A stretch of 64,000 nt of DNA, taken from the NCBI RefSeq assembly GCF_020215705.1, contig NZ_JAIWNB010000011.1, positions 274,245-338,244 of the forward strand, written 5' to 3'. Origin of the DNA: Nonomuraea aurantiaca (lineage in GTDB: Bacteria > Actinomycetota > Actinomycetes > Streptosporangiales > Streptosporangiaceae). Below, piece by piece: positions 34,272 through 41,250 of the stretch (its first letter is position 1; each line of letters starts with the position of its first letter). The notes under the pieces are model-generated. The model worked only from the letters and a program-made list of their open reading frames with translations. It was not told where the DNA came from and did not search any database. The translations under genes were made by a program, and so were the position numbers.

Positions 34272-34838
34272 CTAGACGACCGCGTCGACCAGCAGCGCGA
34301 CCCCGAAGATCGCGAACACCGCGGCGGCCCCATACCTGATCGCCTTCTCCGGCAGGTGCTTGCCCAGCAGGCGCCCCACCACGATCGCGAGGGCATCGGC
34401 GGCGACCATGCCCACGGTGGACCCGATCCAGGTGCCCAGCCAGCCGTGCTGCGTCGCCAGCGTGATGGTGGCCAGCATGGTCTTGTCACCCAGCTCGCTC
34501 AGGAAGAACGCCACCGTCACCGCGACCACGGCGTTCCTGGTGGTGCGCCGGGCCTTGCGCGACTCCTCTTCCGTCAGCTCGTCACCGCGCAGCGTCCACA
34601 GGGCGAAACCCAGGAAGGCGAGGCCGGCCACGACGGAGATGGCGGTGGTGGGCAACGCGTCGCCGATCAGCCCGCCCACCGCGACGCTGACGAGGTGCAC
34701 GGCGGTCGTCGCGATCGTGATGCCGGCCAGCACCGGCCCAGGCTTGAAACGGGTGGCGAACGTCATCGCCATGAGCTGGCTCTTGTCCCCCATCTCGGCC
34801 ACGAAAATGACCGCGAGGCTGATCCAGAACGCTTCCAA
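34272..34838 (-). CDS. GDT1/TMEM165 (UPF0016) family manganese transporter
   Basis: A 188-residue membrane protein with six hydrophobic segments in two homologous halves. Each half carries the cation-binding signature: AEMGDKSQLMA near residue 15 and SELGDKTMLATI near 115. UPF0016 proteins export Mn2+ (MneA in Vibrio) or transport Ca2+/Mn2+ in eukaryotes. The leader holds a yybP-ykoY riboswitch, which senses Mn2+ and is very often found before this family, so manganese export is the best-supported role. Confidence 0.92.
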   Translation of the reverse strand: MEAFWISLAVIFVAEMGDKSQLMAMTFATRFKPGPVLAGITIATTAVHLVSVAVGGLIGDALPTTAISVVAGLAFLGFALWTLRGDELTEEESRKARRTTRNAVVAVTVAFFLSELGDKTMLATITLATQHGWLGTWIGSTVGMVAADALAIVVGRLLGKHLPEKAIRYGAAAVFAIFGVALLVDAVV

Positions 34839-34896
34839 CTGTCCTCTTCCGCGCGACCGAGCCGGAAGCAGGCACCCAGGGAGTTTTCGGGCACGA

Positions 34897-34939
34897 CTTC
34901 GGCCCGGTAGCGTCTTGATCCATAGCTACCAGGCCGAAG
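34897..34939 (-). promoter_or_regulatory. expression-platform hairpin of the manganese riboswitch
   Basis: A 15-bp stem (34897-34911 with 34925-34939) with one G-U pair and a 13-base loop lies just downstream of the aptamer in the transcript. Its 5' arm includes the 3' strand of aptamer helix P1, so the two structures exclude each other. Mn2+ binding should favour P1 and open the hairpin, allowing expression. Confidence 0.65.
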
Positions 34940-35025
34940 GTCTCGTCCGCCCGTACAGGCCCGCGTGACCGGGCGCGCAAGCGCGCCAGCATGTCGATCA
35001 CGCGATTGGGACTACTCCCCTTCGG
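34934..35025 (-). ncRNA. yybP-ykoY manganese riboswitch aptamer
   Basis: On the minus strand the leader runs from CCGAAGGGGAGTAG to GGACGAGACCTTCGG. Helix P1 is CCGAAGG paired with CCTTCGG. GGGGAGUAG and the (G)ACGAGACC stretch are the conserved sequence blocks of yybP-ykoY aptamers, and the variable stem between them is GC-rich (GGCGCGCTTGCGCGCC). It precedes a GDT1-family transporter, a standard location for this Mn2+ sensor. Confidence 0.85.
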
Positions 35026-35061
35026 TAATTCCGAACAACCATAACAGCGGCCCTCAGGGAC

Positions 35062-36105
35062 CTATTCCAGCGAGCAGCCGACCAGCACCGGCTCGTTGAC
35101 GAGCGTGACGCCGAACTTCTCCAGCACCCCGTCACGCACCTCCCCCGCCAGCAGCAGCAGGTCGGCCGTGGTGCCCGCGCCGGTGGGGTTGGTCAGGGCC
35201 AGCGTGTGCTTGGTGGAGATGCGGACCGGCCCGCGTTCGTAACCCTTGCGGTAGCCGGCCTGCTCGATCAGCCAGGCGGCGGACACCTTGACCGCGCCGT
35301 CCGGCATGTCCCAGCGCGGATGACCGGGGGCCCGCGCCGCCAGCTTCTCGGCCTCGGCGGCCGACAGGACCGGGTTGGTGAAGAACGACCCGGCGCTGCG
35401 GGTGTCGGGATCGGCCGGATCGAGCACCATGCCCTTGCCGCGCCGCAGCTCCAGCACCGCTCGACGCGCCTGGTCGAGCGGCACGCGGGCGCCCGGCTCG
35501 ACGCCGAGCCGGGTGGCCAGCTCCTGGTAGGCCACGGGACCCGACAGCTCCGAGACGTCGAGCGTGTACGTCACGCCGAGCACCACATGCCGCGCCAGAT
35601 CCCGCTTGAACGCGCTGTCACGGTAGGAGAAGCCGCACTGCCGCGCCTCCAGGTCGACCACCTGCCGCGTCCTGCGGTCGTAGGCGCGTACGCACCTGAT
35701 GGTCTGGGCCACCTCCTGGCCGTAGGCGCCGACGTTCTGGATCGGGGTCGAGCCCACGAGCCCCGGAATGCCGGACATGCACTCGATGCCGGACCAGCCC
35801 TCGGCCACCGCGCGAGTGACCAGTCCGTCCCAGTCCTCGCCCGCCTCGACCGTGACCAGCACCTCGTCGCCCTCACGGGAGACGGACACGCCCTGGGTGA
35901 CGACCCGGATGACCAGCCCGTCGAACCCCTCGTCGGCGACCACCAGGTTGCTCCCGCCGCCCAGCACCAGGGTGGGCTGGGCCTGCCGGTCGGCCTCGGC
36001 CACGAGGGAGACGAGGTGCTCCGCCGTACTGGCCTCGACGAATTCGCGGGCAGGGCCGCCCAGCCCCAGGGTGGTGTACGGCGCGAGGTTCTCCATGGGG
36101 CACAA
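35062..36105 (-). CDS. murB: UDP-N-acetylmuramate dehydrogenase MurB
   Basis: Flavoenzyme that reduces UDP-GlcNAc-enolpyruvate to UDP-MurNAc, the second committed step of peptidoglycan synthesis. The 347-residue product has the FAD region LVLGGGSNLVVADEGFDGLVIRV near residues 45-67, SGIPGLVGSTPIQNVGAYGQEV near 115-136, YRDSAFKR and the catalytic proton-donor segment SAGSFFTNPVL. Start ATG 36105, or 36096 (MENLAPY). It lies downstream of hadAB, as in many actinobacteria, but a glycosyltransferase-like gene intervenes. Confidence 0.95.
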   Translation of the reverse strand: MCPMENLAPYTTLGLGGPAREFVEASTAEHLVSLVAEADRQAQPTLVLGGGSNLVVADEGFDGLVIRVVTQGVSVSREGDEVLVTVEAGEDWDGLVTRAVAEGWSGIECMSGIPGLVGSTPIQNVGAYGQEVAQTIRCVRAYDRRTRQVVDLEARQCGFSYRDSAFKRDLARHVVLGVTYTLDVSELSGPVAYQELATRLGVEPGARVPLDQARRAVLELRRGKGMVLDPADPDTRSAGSFFTNPVLSAAEAEKLAARAPGHPRWDMPDGAVKVSAAWLIEQAGYRKGYERGPVRISTKHTLALTNPTGAGTTADLLLLAGEVRDGVLEKFGVTLVNEPVLVGCSLE

Positions 36106-36156
36106 GCTTATGAGGCCCTCGGCATGCCCAGCACCTTGTCGGACTTTCGCCGGGAT

Positions 36157-37158
36157 TCACCCTTGGGGCGCCTCATGGTCGCGCAGGCGGCGTACCGGAA
36201 GGCGGTCGGAGGGCACGACCAGCTCGCCCTTGAGGGCCAGCGAGAACTCCAGGTCGGCGTTCTCACCGTCTCGGGCGTCCTCGGGCAGCGCGCCGATCGC
36301 GGCAGACCTGCGTACCGCCATCAGGTCGCCACGCAACGCGCGCACGCGCCCCGGTCCCGCTTCGTGCCACCCCGTGCCGATCGGCGGTCGCTCCAGCCCG
36401 TCCGCCGGTCGCTCCAGGCCGTGCCAGCCCGCCGCCACCGCGCCGTCCGCGACCGCCGCGACGAGCGGCGTGAGCGCGTCGCCCGACAGCACGATCGAGG
36501 TGTCCATCAGCACGTGCACCTCGGACGTGTCGAGGTGCAGCAGCTTGGCCCGGCAGGCACCCCACGTGGCCGAGCCGCCCCGCCAGTGCGGGGTCTCGGC
36601 CACCCGCCACTCGGTGATCCGGTCCGGATGGCGCAGGGCCAGCTCGTGCAGCACCTCACCGGAGCCGTCCACGTCGCCCAGGTCGAGGGCCAGGACGTGG
36701 GCGCCGGTGTGCTCGAGCACCGACTCTATGGACGCCCGTACGTCCTCCGGCCGGCCGTCGACGATGAGGCTCACGGAGGCCGTGACGTCGGCGGTCGCCA
36801 CCCGCTGCCGCTCGGCGGCGACGCCCGCCTCGTCGAGCCGGTTGGCGGCCAGGCTCCCGTCCCAGACGCGCTGGGCGTGCAGCATGTCGTCGTCCGGGTC
36901 GCCCCGCTGCTCGGGGTCACCAGAGAAGCCCAGCTCGGCGGCGGGATTGGCGCGAGCACCCGCGCCTCTCGCCCCCGCGGTGCCGACACCCGTCGCCGCG
37001 CCCGCGCCGCCGGTCGTGTCGCGGCCCGTGCCTACGGCGCCCGCCACGTCCTCGGTCCTGACGGGACCCAGGTGGCCGGGCGGCTTGTCGGTCACCGCGG
37101 AGACCGGGATCGATTCGACCGTGGGCCAGATCCTGCCTTGGTGCGGAGCTGTATTCAT
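36157..37158 (-). CDS. Glycosyltransferase family 2-like protein of unknown role
   Basis: A 333-residue protein. The first 90 residues are low-complexity Gly/Ala/Thr. The rest resembles the GT-A fold: VSLIVDGRPEDVRASIESVLEHTGAHVLALDLGDVDGSG, VHVLMDTSIVLSGDALTPLVAAVADG (where a DxD-like motif would be) and ALRGDLMAVRRSAAIG. The canonical DxD is weak (MDTS), so it may be non-catalytic. No membrane segment is seen. It lies 51 bases upstream of murB and could be co-transcribed with it. Confidence 0.6.
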   Translation of the reverse strand: MNTAPHQGRIWPTVESIPVSAVTDKPPGHLGPVRTEDVAGAVGTGRDTTGGAGAATGVGTAGARGAGARANPAAELGFSGDPEQRGDPDDDMLHAQRVWDGSLAANRLDEAGVAAERQRVATADVTASVSLIVDGRPEDVRASIESVLEHTGAHVLALDLGDVDGSGEVLHELALRHPDRITEWRVAETPHWRGGSATWGACRAKLLHLDTSEVHVLMDTSIVLSGDALTPLVAAVADGAVAAGWHGLERPADGLERPPIGTGWHEAGPGRVRALRGDLMAVRRSAAIGALPEDARDGENADLEFSLALKGELVVPSDRLPVRRLRDHEAPQG

Positions 37159-37247
37159 AGGGTCCCGCGTACCCGAGAGCCGCCCCGCCTATCATCGCGC
37201 CGAGCTCATCCCGCTGGGCTCATCGCCCTCGCGAGCTGAACACCGCG

Positions 37248-37676
37248 CTACGCGAGCTGGACCACCGCGCGGGCCTTGGACAGCACCCGGGTGTCGCCCG
37301 CCCTGGCCGTCAGCGCGACGACCACGCGCTTGTCCGGCAGCTTCTGCTCCACGACACCGCTGATGGTGATCGTCGCACCCTCGTCGTCGTCGGGCACGAC
37401 CACCATCGAGGAGAACCGCACCCCGAAGTCGACCACCGCGCCGGGATCGCCGACCCAGTCGGTGACGAACCGGCCGCCCTGCGCCATCGTGTACATGCCG
37501 TGCGCGATGACGTCGGGCAACCCCACCGCCTTGGCGAACCGCTCGTTCCAGTGGATCTGGTTGAAGTCGCCCGACGCCCCCGCGTACATCACCAGGTTGA
37601 GCCTGCGGACGTCGTAGCCGATGGCCGGGATCTCGTACCCGACCTCGATCTCGTCGTACTTCACCGTGGCAGTCAT
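37248..37676 (-). CDS. hadB: MaoC-type dehydratase, HadB-like subunit
   Basis: A 142-residue single hot-dog MaoC dehydratase. The catalytic Asp/His region is GASGDFNQIHWNERFAKAVGLPDVIAHGMYTM near residues 34-65. With the adjacent HadA-like subunit it should form the (3R)-hydroxyacyl-ACP dehydratase of type II fatty-acid synthesis, as in mycobacterial HadAB. The start ATG 37676 is one base from the hadA stop, so the genes are co-translated. Confidence 0.88.
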   Translation of the reverse strand: MTATVKYDEIEVGYEIPAIGYDVRRLNLVMYAGASGDFNQIHWNERFAKAVGLPDVIAHGMYTMAQGGRFVTDWVGDPGAVVDFGVRFSSMVVVPDDDEGATITISGVVEQKLPDKRVVVALTARAGDTRVLSKARAVVQLA

Positions 37677-37677
37677 C

Positions 37678-38127
37678 TCAGGCCGCCCCTCCGCGCTCGA
37701 CGATCGTGTTGTACGTGGTGCAGACCGGCTCACCTGCGACCGTGGCGATGTCGCTTCGCACCGTCAGCAGCTCGTTGCGCCCGGCGCTGCGGATGTCGGT
37801 GATCGTGGAGCTGGTGACGAGCTCGTCGCCGGCGTAGATGGGGCGTACGTACTCAAAACGCTGCTCGCCGTGGACCACCATGGCCAGGTTCAGGCCGAGG
37901 TCAGGGTCGGCCAGCGCCTCACCACCGCTCTGCAGGCTGAACACGATGGGAAAGGTCGGCGGCGCGACCACATCGGGATGCCCGGCGGCCTGGGCGGCGT
38001 CCCGGTCTCGGTAGATCGGATTGCCGTCGCCGATCGCGGCGGCGAACTCCCTGATCTTCACCCGGCTGACCTCGTACGAGGACTTGGACGCGTACGTCCG
38101 GCCCACGAAGTCGCGGTTCAAGGCCAT
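37678..38127 (-). CDS. hadA: MaoC-type dehydratase N-terminal protein, HadA-like subunit
   Basis: A 149-residue non-catalytic-type hot-dog subunit: DFVGRTYASKSSYEVSRVKIREFAAAIGDGNPIYRD, then HPDVVAPPTFPIVFSL and a beta-rich C-terminus EQRFEYVRPIYAGDELVTSSTI. HadA-like chains bind the acyl tail while HadB supplies the active site. The rpmG-hadA-hadB-murB order is conserved among actinobacteria and supports the assignment. Confidence 0.88.
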   Translation of the reverse strand: MALNRDFVGRTYASKSSYEVSRVKIREFAAAIGDGNPIYRDRDAAQAAGHPDVVAPPTFPIVFSLQSGGEALADPDLGLNLAMVVHGEQRFEYVRPIYAGDELVTSSTITDIRSAGRNELLTVRSDIATVAGEPVCTTYNTIVERGGAA

Positions 38128-38210
38128 CTGTGCTCCCTCGCATGTCCGTTACGCAGACGCTAACAGAACAAGGTTCGGCTGTCGCCGGGATGACCACGAC
38201 TTTGCCGCAG

Positions 38211-38460
38211 GGACGACCGGTGAATTCCACCGCCAGGCGGCCAGTGAATGCTGCGGCCATGAGGACCGACGAATTACCCGCCAGAACAACCAGTGGACAC
38301 TCCCGCCGGAGCCACCGGTGGATGCTGCCGCCATGACAGCTGGCGACTCCCGCCACCAGAACGACCGGAGGATGCTCCCACCGGACAGCTGGCAGATTGC
38401 CCGCCGGGACGGCCGGTGGACCACTGCTGCCACGACGGCTGGCAGATTGCGTCACCGTGA
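38211..38460. repeat. degenerate ~50-bp tandem repeat array between hadA and rpmG
   Basis: At least four diverged units carry the words (C/G)(A/G)CCGGTGGA, (T)GCTGCCGCCA(T/C)GAC, GCTGG(C/A) and GATTGCCCGCC(AGAA or GGGAC). They are open in several frames on both strands, but the translations look like repeats, not a conserved protein. The stretch from 38128 to 38562 holds no gene that I can support apart from this and a terminator. Confidence 0.6.
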
Positions 38461-38478
38461 CGGCGAATAGACACGACA

Positions 38479-38507
38479 AACCGGCGCCCCGTAGCAGGAC
38501 GCCGGTT
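38479..38507 (-). terminator. hairpin terminator downstream of rpmG
   Basis: An eight-bp stem AACCGGCG/CGCCGGTT with a 13-base loop. In the minus-strand direction it is followed by TTGTCGTGT. It lies 56 bases after the rpmG stop. Confidence 0.6.
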
Positions 38508-38562
38508 GTGCGTTGGGTATGGCCAGGAGAATGCCCCCGACGAGACCGCGCTCGGAAAAGAG

Positions 38563-38727
38563 CTAGCGGGTCTCGCGGTGCGCGCGGTGGCAGCGGCAGT
38601 TGGGGCAGTATTTCTTCAGCTCAAGCCGATCCGGGTCGTTGCGCCGGTTCTTCCGCGTGATGTAGTTGCGGTGCTTGCACTCCTGGCAGGCCAGCGTGAT
38701 CTTCGGCCTAACGTCGGTGGCAGCCAC
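38563..38727 (-). CDS. rpmG: 50S ribosomal protein L33
   Basis: A 54-residue large-subunit ribosomal protein. Starting at GTG 38727 it reads MAATDVRPKITLACQEC, then RNYITRKNRRNDPDRLELKKYCPNC and HRAHRETR. Both CxxC pairs (Cys14/17 and Cys41/44) are present, so this is the zinc-binding C+ paralogue and not the zinc-independent one induced under zinc starvation. It precedes hadAB and follows tRNA-Met. Confidence 0.97.
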   Translation of the reverse strand: MAATDVRPKITLACQECKHRNYITRKNRRNDPDRLELKKYCPNCRCHRAHRETR

Positions 38728-38769
38728 GTGGGAGTGCCTTTCTACGTTTGGGACTGGGACATGCCCAAG

Positions 38770-38788
38770 CCCAGGTCGGCGACCTGGG
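38770..38788 (-). terminator. short hairpin between tRNA-Met and rpmG
   Basis: An eight-bp stem CCCAGGTC/GACCTGGG with a three-base loop lies between tRNA-Met and rpmG on the same strand. It could terminate part of the tRNA transcript or mark a processing site. Confidence 0.45.
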
Positions 38789-38797
38789 GAGGGGCAG

Positions 38798-38871
38798 TAG
38801 CGGAGGCCGGACTTGAACCGGCGACACAACGATTATGAGCCGTTTGCTCTGCCTGACTGAGCTACTCCGCC
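38798..38871 (-). tRNA. tRNA-Met (CAT), elongator type
   Basis: A 74-nt cloverleaf on the minus strand. The acceptor stem is GGCGGAG/CTCCGCT with a G-U first pair. The D-arm is AGCTCAGTCAGGCAGAGC, the anticodon loop CTCATAA gives CAT, and the T-arm is CCGGTTCAAGTCCGG. The discriminator is A and CCA is not encoded. It lacks the three G-C pairs at the base of the anticodon stem, so it is elongator and not initiator. Confidence 0.95.
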
Positions 38872-39079
38872 TTTGAGCCGGACGAACGACCCCGGCCCGT
38901 AGAGGATACCTGACCTGGGGAGCACATACGTAATCGGCCAGCTCGCCCGGGCTGGCCAGCCAGTAAGCCTAGCAGCCGGGGTGCAGCGCACAAAATCGCA
39001 CATGATGAGACGCACGTACGAGCGACGGCGGAGGCAGTCAGCTGACAGCAAACCCTACAGTCCGCCGGGGTCAGCGCGA

Positions 39080-39765
39080 TTATCCGCGCGGCAAGACCGG
39101 CTGGAGTTGGGCGATTGTTGTGGCCCCGATGGGCGAGCCGTGCAGGGCGTGAGCGACCTTGGTCAGCCAGGAGATTTCGCCGACGAGGTGCGGGTGATCC
39201 CGGGTGGGGATCGGGGGGAGATCGCAGCTGGGAGGGCACTGCCGATCGGCGGCCTTGGCGATGATCGCGGTGGACAGCACGGCGGCCTCGACAGTCGCGT
39301 CTAGGGCGTCGTCCACGAGTCCGGCTTGGCGGCTGAGACGAGTGGCGAGTTCGTAGGCGGCCGGGTGGGCGTAGGGGCGTACAGCGAGTTGGCCGTCGCG
39401 GATCTCGATGACCCGCCGGTAAAGCCGGAAGGGCACGTTGCGCGGATCGATGGCGTCGAGGAGGGCCGGTGCGGGGGGAAACCAGCGCGATCTCGGGTGC
39501 GGCCTGGTAGAGGGCTTGCCAGAGCGGGCGGAGGCGCTGATGGCGACGGAGGTCGGTACTCCAGTGCCAGGCGCCTGATAATCGGCCGACCACGTTGGGG
39601 AGAAGGACACCGATGAGAACAAGAAACAGGATGTATTGCCTGCGGACCGCGGCGAAGTTCGGGCGGCTGACGTGAATGAGGAACACCTGGCCTCCGCAGC
39701 CGATGGCGATGCTGGCGGAAATCCCGGCCCCGTTTCGTGACGGCTGCGGGGAGCCCATCCAGCCG
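39080..39765 (-). pseudogene. frameshifted, truncated MAB_1171c/DUF6545 family gene
   Basis: Two reading frames together encode a recognisable protein. The first has a membrane segment and RPNFAAVRRQYILFLVLIG, then GAWHWSTDLRRHQRLRPLW and QALYQAAPEIALVSP. The second continues LLDAIDPRNVPFRLYRRVIE and IRDGQLAVRPYAHPAAYELA, then ends LQPVLPRG. This C-terminal part is the DUF6545 domain of MAB_1171c-type putative transporters. The switch of frame falls at a run of six G at 39473-39478. The N-terminal membrane region is also missing, so the gene is broken unless the run is a sequencing error. Confidence 0.7.
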
Positions 39766-39850
39766 TTCGCGTCAGCCGCCCCGGTGGTCGAACTGCGGAC
39801 GCGGCGCGGCTGACACCAAAGATCACCGCGCAAGGATCGCGCACAACGAG

Positions 39851-39887
39851 AAACGCCCGACTCCAAGTAATCTTGGAGTGGGCGTTT
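39851..39887 (-). terminator. strong hairpin terminator after tRNA-Thr
   Basis: A 16-bp stem with one bulged G (AAACGCCC-ACTCCAAG / CTTGGAGT-GGGCGTTT) and a four-base loop, followed on the minus strand by TTTCTCGTT. It ends the tRNA-Thr transcript and could also stop plus-strand transcription. Confidence 0.85.
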
Positions 39888-39904
39888 TGCCTTGTCAGCG
39901 TGCG

Positions 39905-39977
39905 AGCCCCCAAACGGAATCGAACCGTTGACCTTCTCCTTACCATGGAGACGCTCTGCCGACTGAGCTATAGGGGC
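39905..39977 (-). tRNA. tRNA-Thr (GGT)
   Basis: A 73-nt cloverleaf on the minus strand. The acceptor stem is GCCCCTA/TGGGGGC. The D-arm is AGCTCAGTCGGCAGAGC. The anticodon loop ATGGTAA within stem TCTCC/GGAGA gives GGT, and the T-arm is AACGGTTCGATTCCGTT. CCA is not encoded. Confidence 0.95.
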
Positions 39978-40045
39978 CTGTCCGGCGCTGCGGACAGGTG
40001 TAACCATACACGGCCCTCAACGATGACGCGAACTCGTCGCCCCCA

Positions 40046-40249
40046 CTAGCTGACCGCCTCGTAACCCCGCTGGAACGGCAGCTCCACCACCTCGCAGAGA
40101 TCGGCCAGATCGACATGCCGGGCCACCTCCGCGACCGACACGCAGTCGGCCACGGGAACCCCGTCCCTGCGCACCCGGAGCACCTCTCGCCCGTCACGCT
40201 CGGCGAGAACGACCTCGTAGCCGTCTATCCCGACCCATCGCCTGTCCAT
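40046..40249 (-). CDS. 67-residue hypothetical protein
   Basis: A small acidic protein, MDRRWVGIDGYEVVLAERDG then REVLRVRRDGVPVADCVSV and AEVARHVDLADLCEVV, ending QRGYEAVS. It looks like a compact beta-beta-alpha fold with strong actinobacterial codon bias. No membrane segment or known motif is seen. It lies just upstream of tRNA-Thr on the same strand. I do not recognise the family. Confidence 0.6.
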   Translation of the reverse strand: MDRRWVGIDGYEVVLAERDGREVLRVRRDGVPVADCVSVAEVARHVDLADLCEVVELPFQRGYEAVS

Positions 40250-40380
40250 AGCGGCACACAGTAGCTCCTGGGTCTCTCAATTTTCGCTACGCGACATGCG
40301 TTACACGCCATACCGAGTTGCTACCGCGGTGCCCACGCCGGCTCCGCTCGGGTGTTTCGTCACCCGACCTGCTCGATCCC

Positions 40381-40565
40381 TGCGACGGTCCGTAGGTGGC
40401 TGGGGGCCTTTTAGAGGAGGGAATCCCCTTCGGGGGAGAGAAAGGAAGGCCCGTCGGGGCCGGGCTCCCTGCGGGGCGATACCGCCCTCGGGAGAGCGGA
40501 GGAAGACGGTCCGTCGCCGCCGAAGCCCCCGCGCGGCGATACCCCCTTCGGGAGTACTGAGGCAG
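40381..40565. repeat. three ~58-bp tandem units of the dispersed intergenic repeat
   Basis: Units begin near 40384, 40448 and 40505 with GACGGTCCGT or GGCCCGTCGG. They share GGCGATACC(C/G)CC(T/C)TCGGG and end GGAGGAA or similar. The same words appear at 30881-30980 and 34141-34260. Nothing else is visible in the 346 bases between the 67-residue gene and the NlpC/P60 gene. Confidence 0.7.
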
Positions 40566-40595
40566 CACGGATGCCTGGCGAATGGCCGGGTGAGG

Positions 40596-41147
40596 TCAGT
40601 AGCGGTAGAAGCCCGCGAGGTCCTTGATCCGGCGGATGTCGTCGACGCGTACCGAGGCTCCCGTCTCGGGGGCGTTCATCATCTTGCCGTGGCCCAGGTA
40701 GACGCCTACGTGGTGGGTCTTGATGGTGTTTTTCGTGATCTTTCCGAAGAAGACGAGGTCGCCTGGTTCGGCCGAGCCGACCCGGCGCAGCCTGCGTACG
40801 TGGGCGTCGGTGGTGCCGGGGCCGAGTACGTCGGCGCCGAAGGCTCGGGCGTACACCCACCTGGTGAAACCCGAGCAGTCGAGCCCCCGTGTCCTCGCCG
40901 CCGGGCAGGGCCGCGTCTTTCCCCGGTAGCCCAGGCAGGTGCCCTTCGACGGTCCCGGATCCGTACCGTGGCCGCCTCCCCAGGAGTAGACGACGCCCCG
41001 CCGCTGGATCTCGTACGCGATTCTGACGATCGCCGAAGGGGCGGGGAACCGCAGGAGCGGCACCGACGCGGTGGCGGTCAGCAGGACGAGGGCGATCGCC
41101 ACCCAACGCCATCCCGATCCCGCCGCTAACCCTCGCAGCCTAGGCAT
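40596..41147 (-). CDS. NlpC/P60 family cell-wall peptidase
   Basis: A 183-residue exported endopeptidase that should cut peptide stems of peptidoglycan. Residues 14-33 form an N-terminal signal or anchor segment. The NlpC/P60 core has the catalytic Cys91 in GLDCSGFTRWVYARAFG and the His in KTHHVGVYLGHGKMMNAP (about residue 146). A short insertion with a Cys pair (GTCLGYRGKTRPCPAAR) precedes the catalytic Cys and may form a disulfide. A GH25 muramidase gene lies upstream on the same strand. Confidence 0.92.
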   Translation of the reverse strand: MPRLRGLAAGSGWRWVAIALVLLTATASVPLLRFPAPSAIVRIAYEIQRRGVVYSWGGGHGTDPGPSKGTCLGYRGKTRPCPAARTRGLDCSGFTRWVYARAFGADVLGPGTTDAHVRRLRRVGSAEPGDLVFFGKITKNTIKTHHVGVYLGHGKMMNAPETGASVRVDDIRRIKDLAGFYRY

Positions 41148-41250
41148 CGGGATTTATTCTGCTTTATCGGGCGGCCCGGCGAGCAGACCGATGGGTCTCG
41201 GCGGGCGGCCCGAGGGGTGACCCGACTGCTCGCCCGGCGGGCGGGCCGGT

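Noticed and set aside
38149..38470. Possible CRISPR-like array
   Set aside because: Units are diverged, have no constant repeat with unique spacers and no cas genes are near; it is a degenerate tandem repeat.
39905..39977. Integration (att) duplication of the tRNA 3' end
   Set aside because: No second copy of either tRNA 3' end was found in the interval, so an integrative element cannot be claimed.
40381..40565. Possible CRISPR-like array of three units
   Set aside because: The whole unit is similar, not just a short repeat, and copies occur singly elsewhere between genes.
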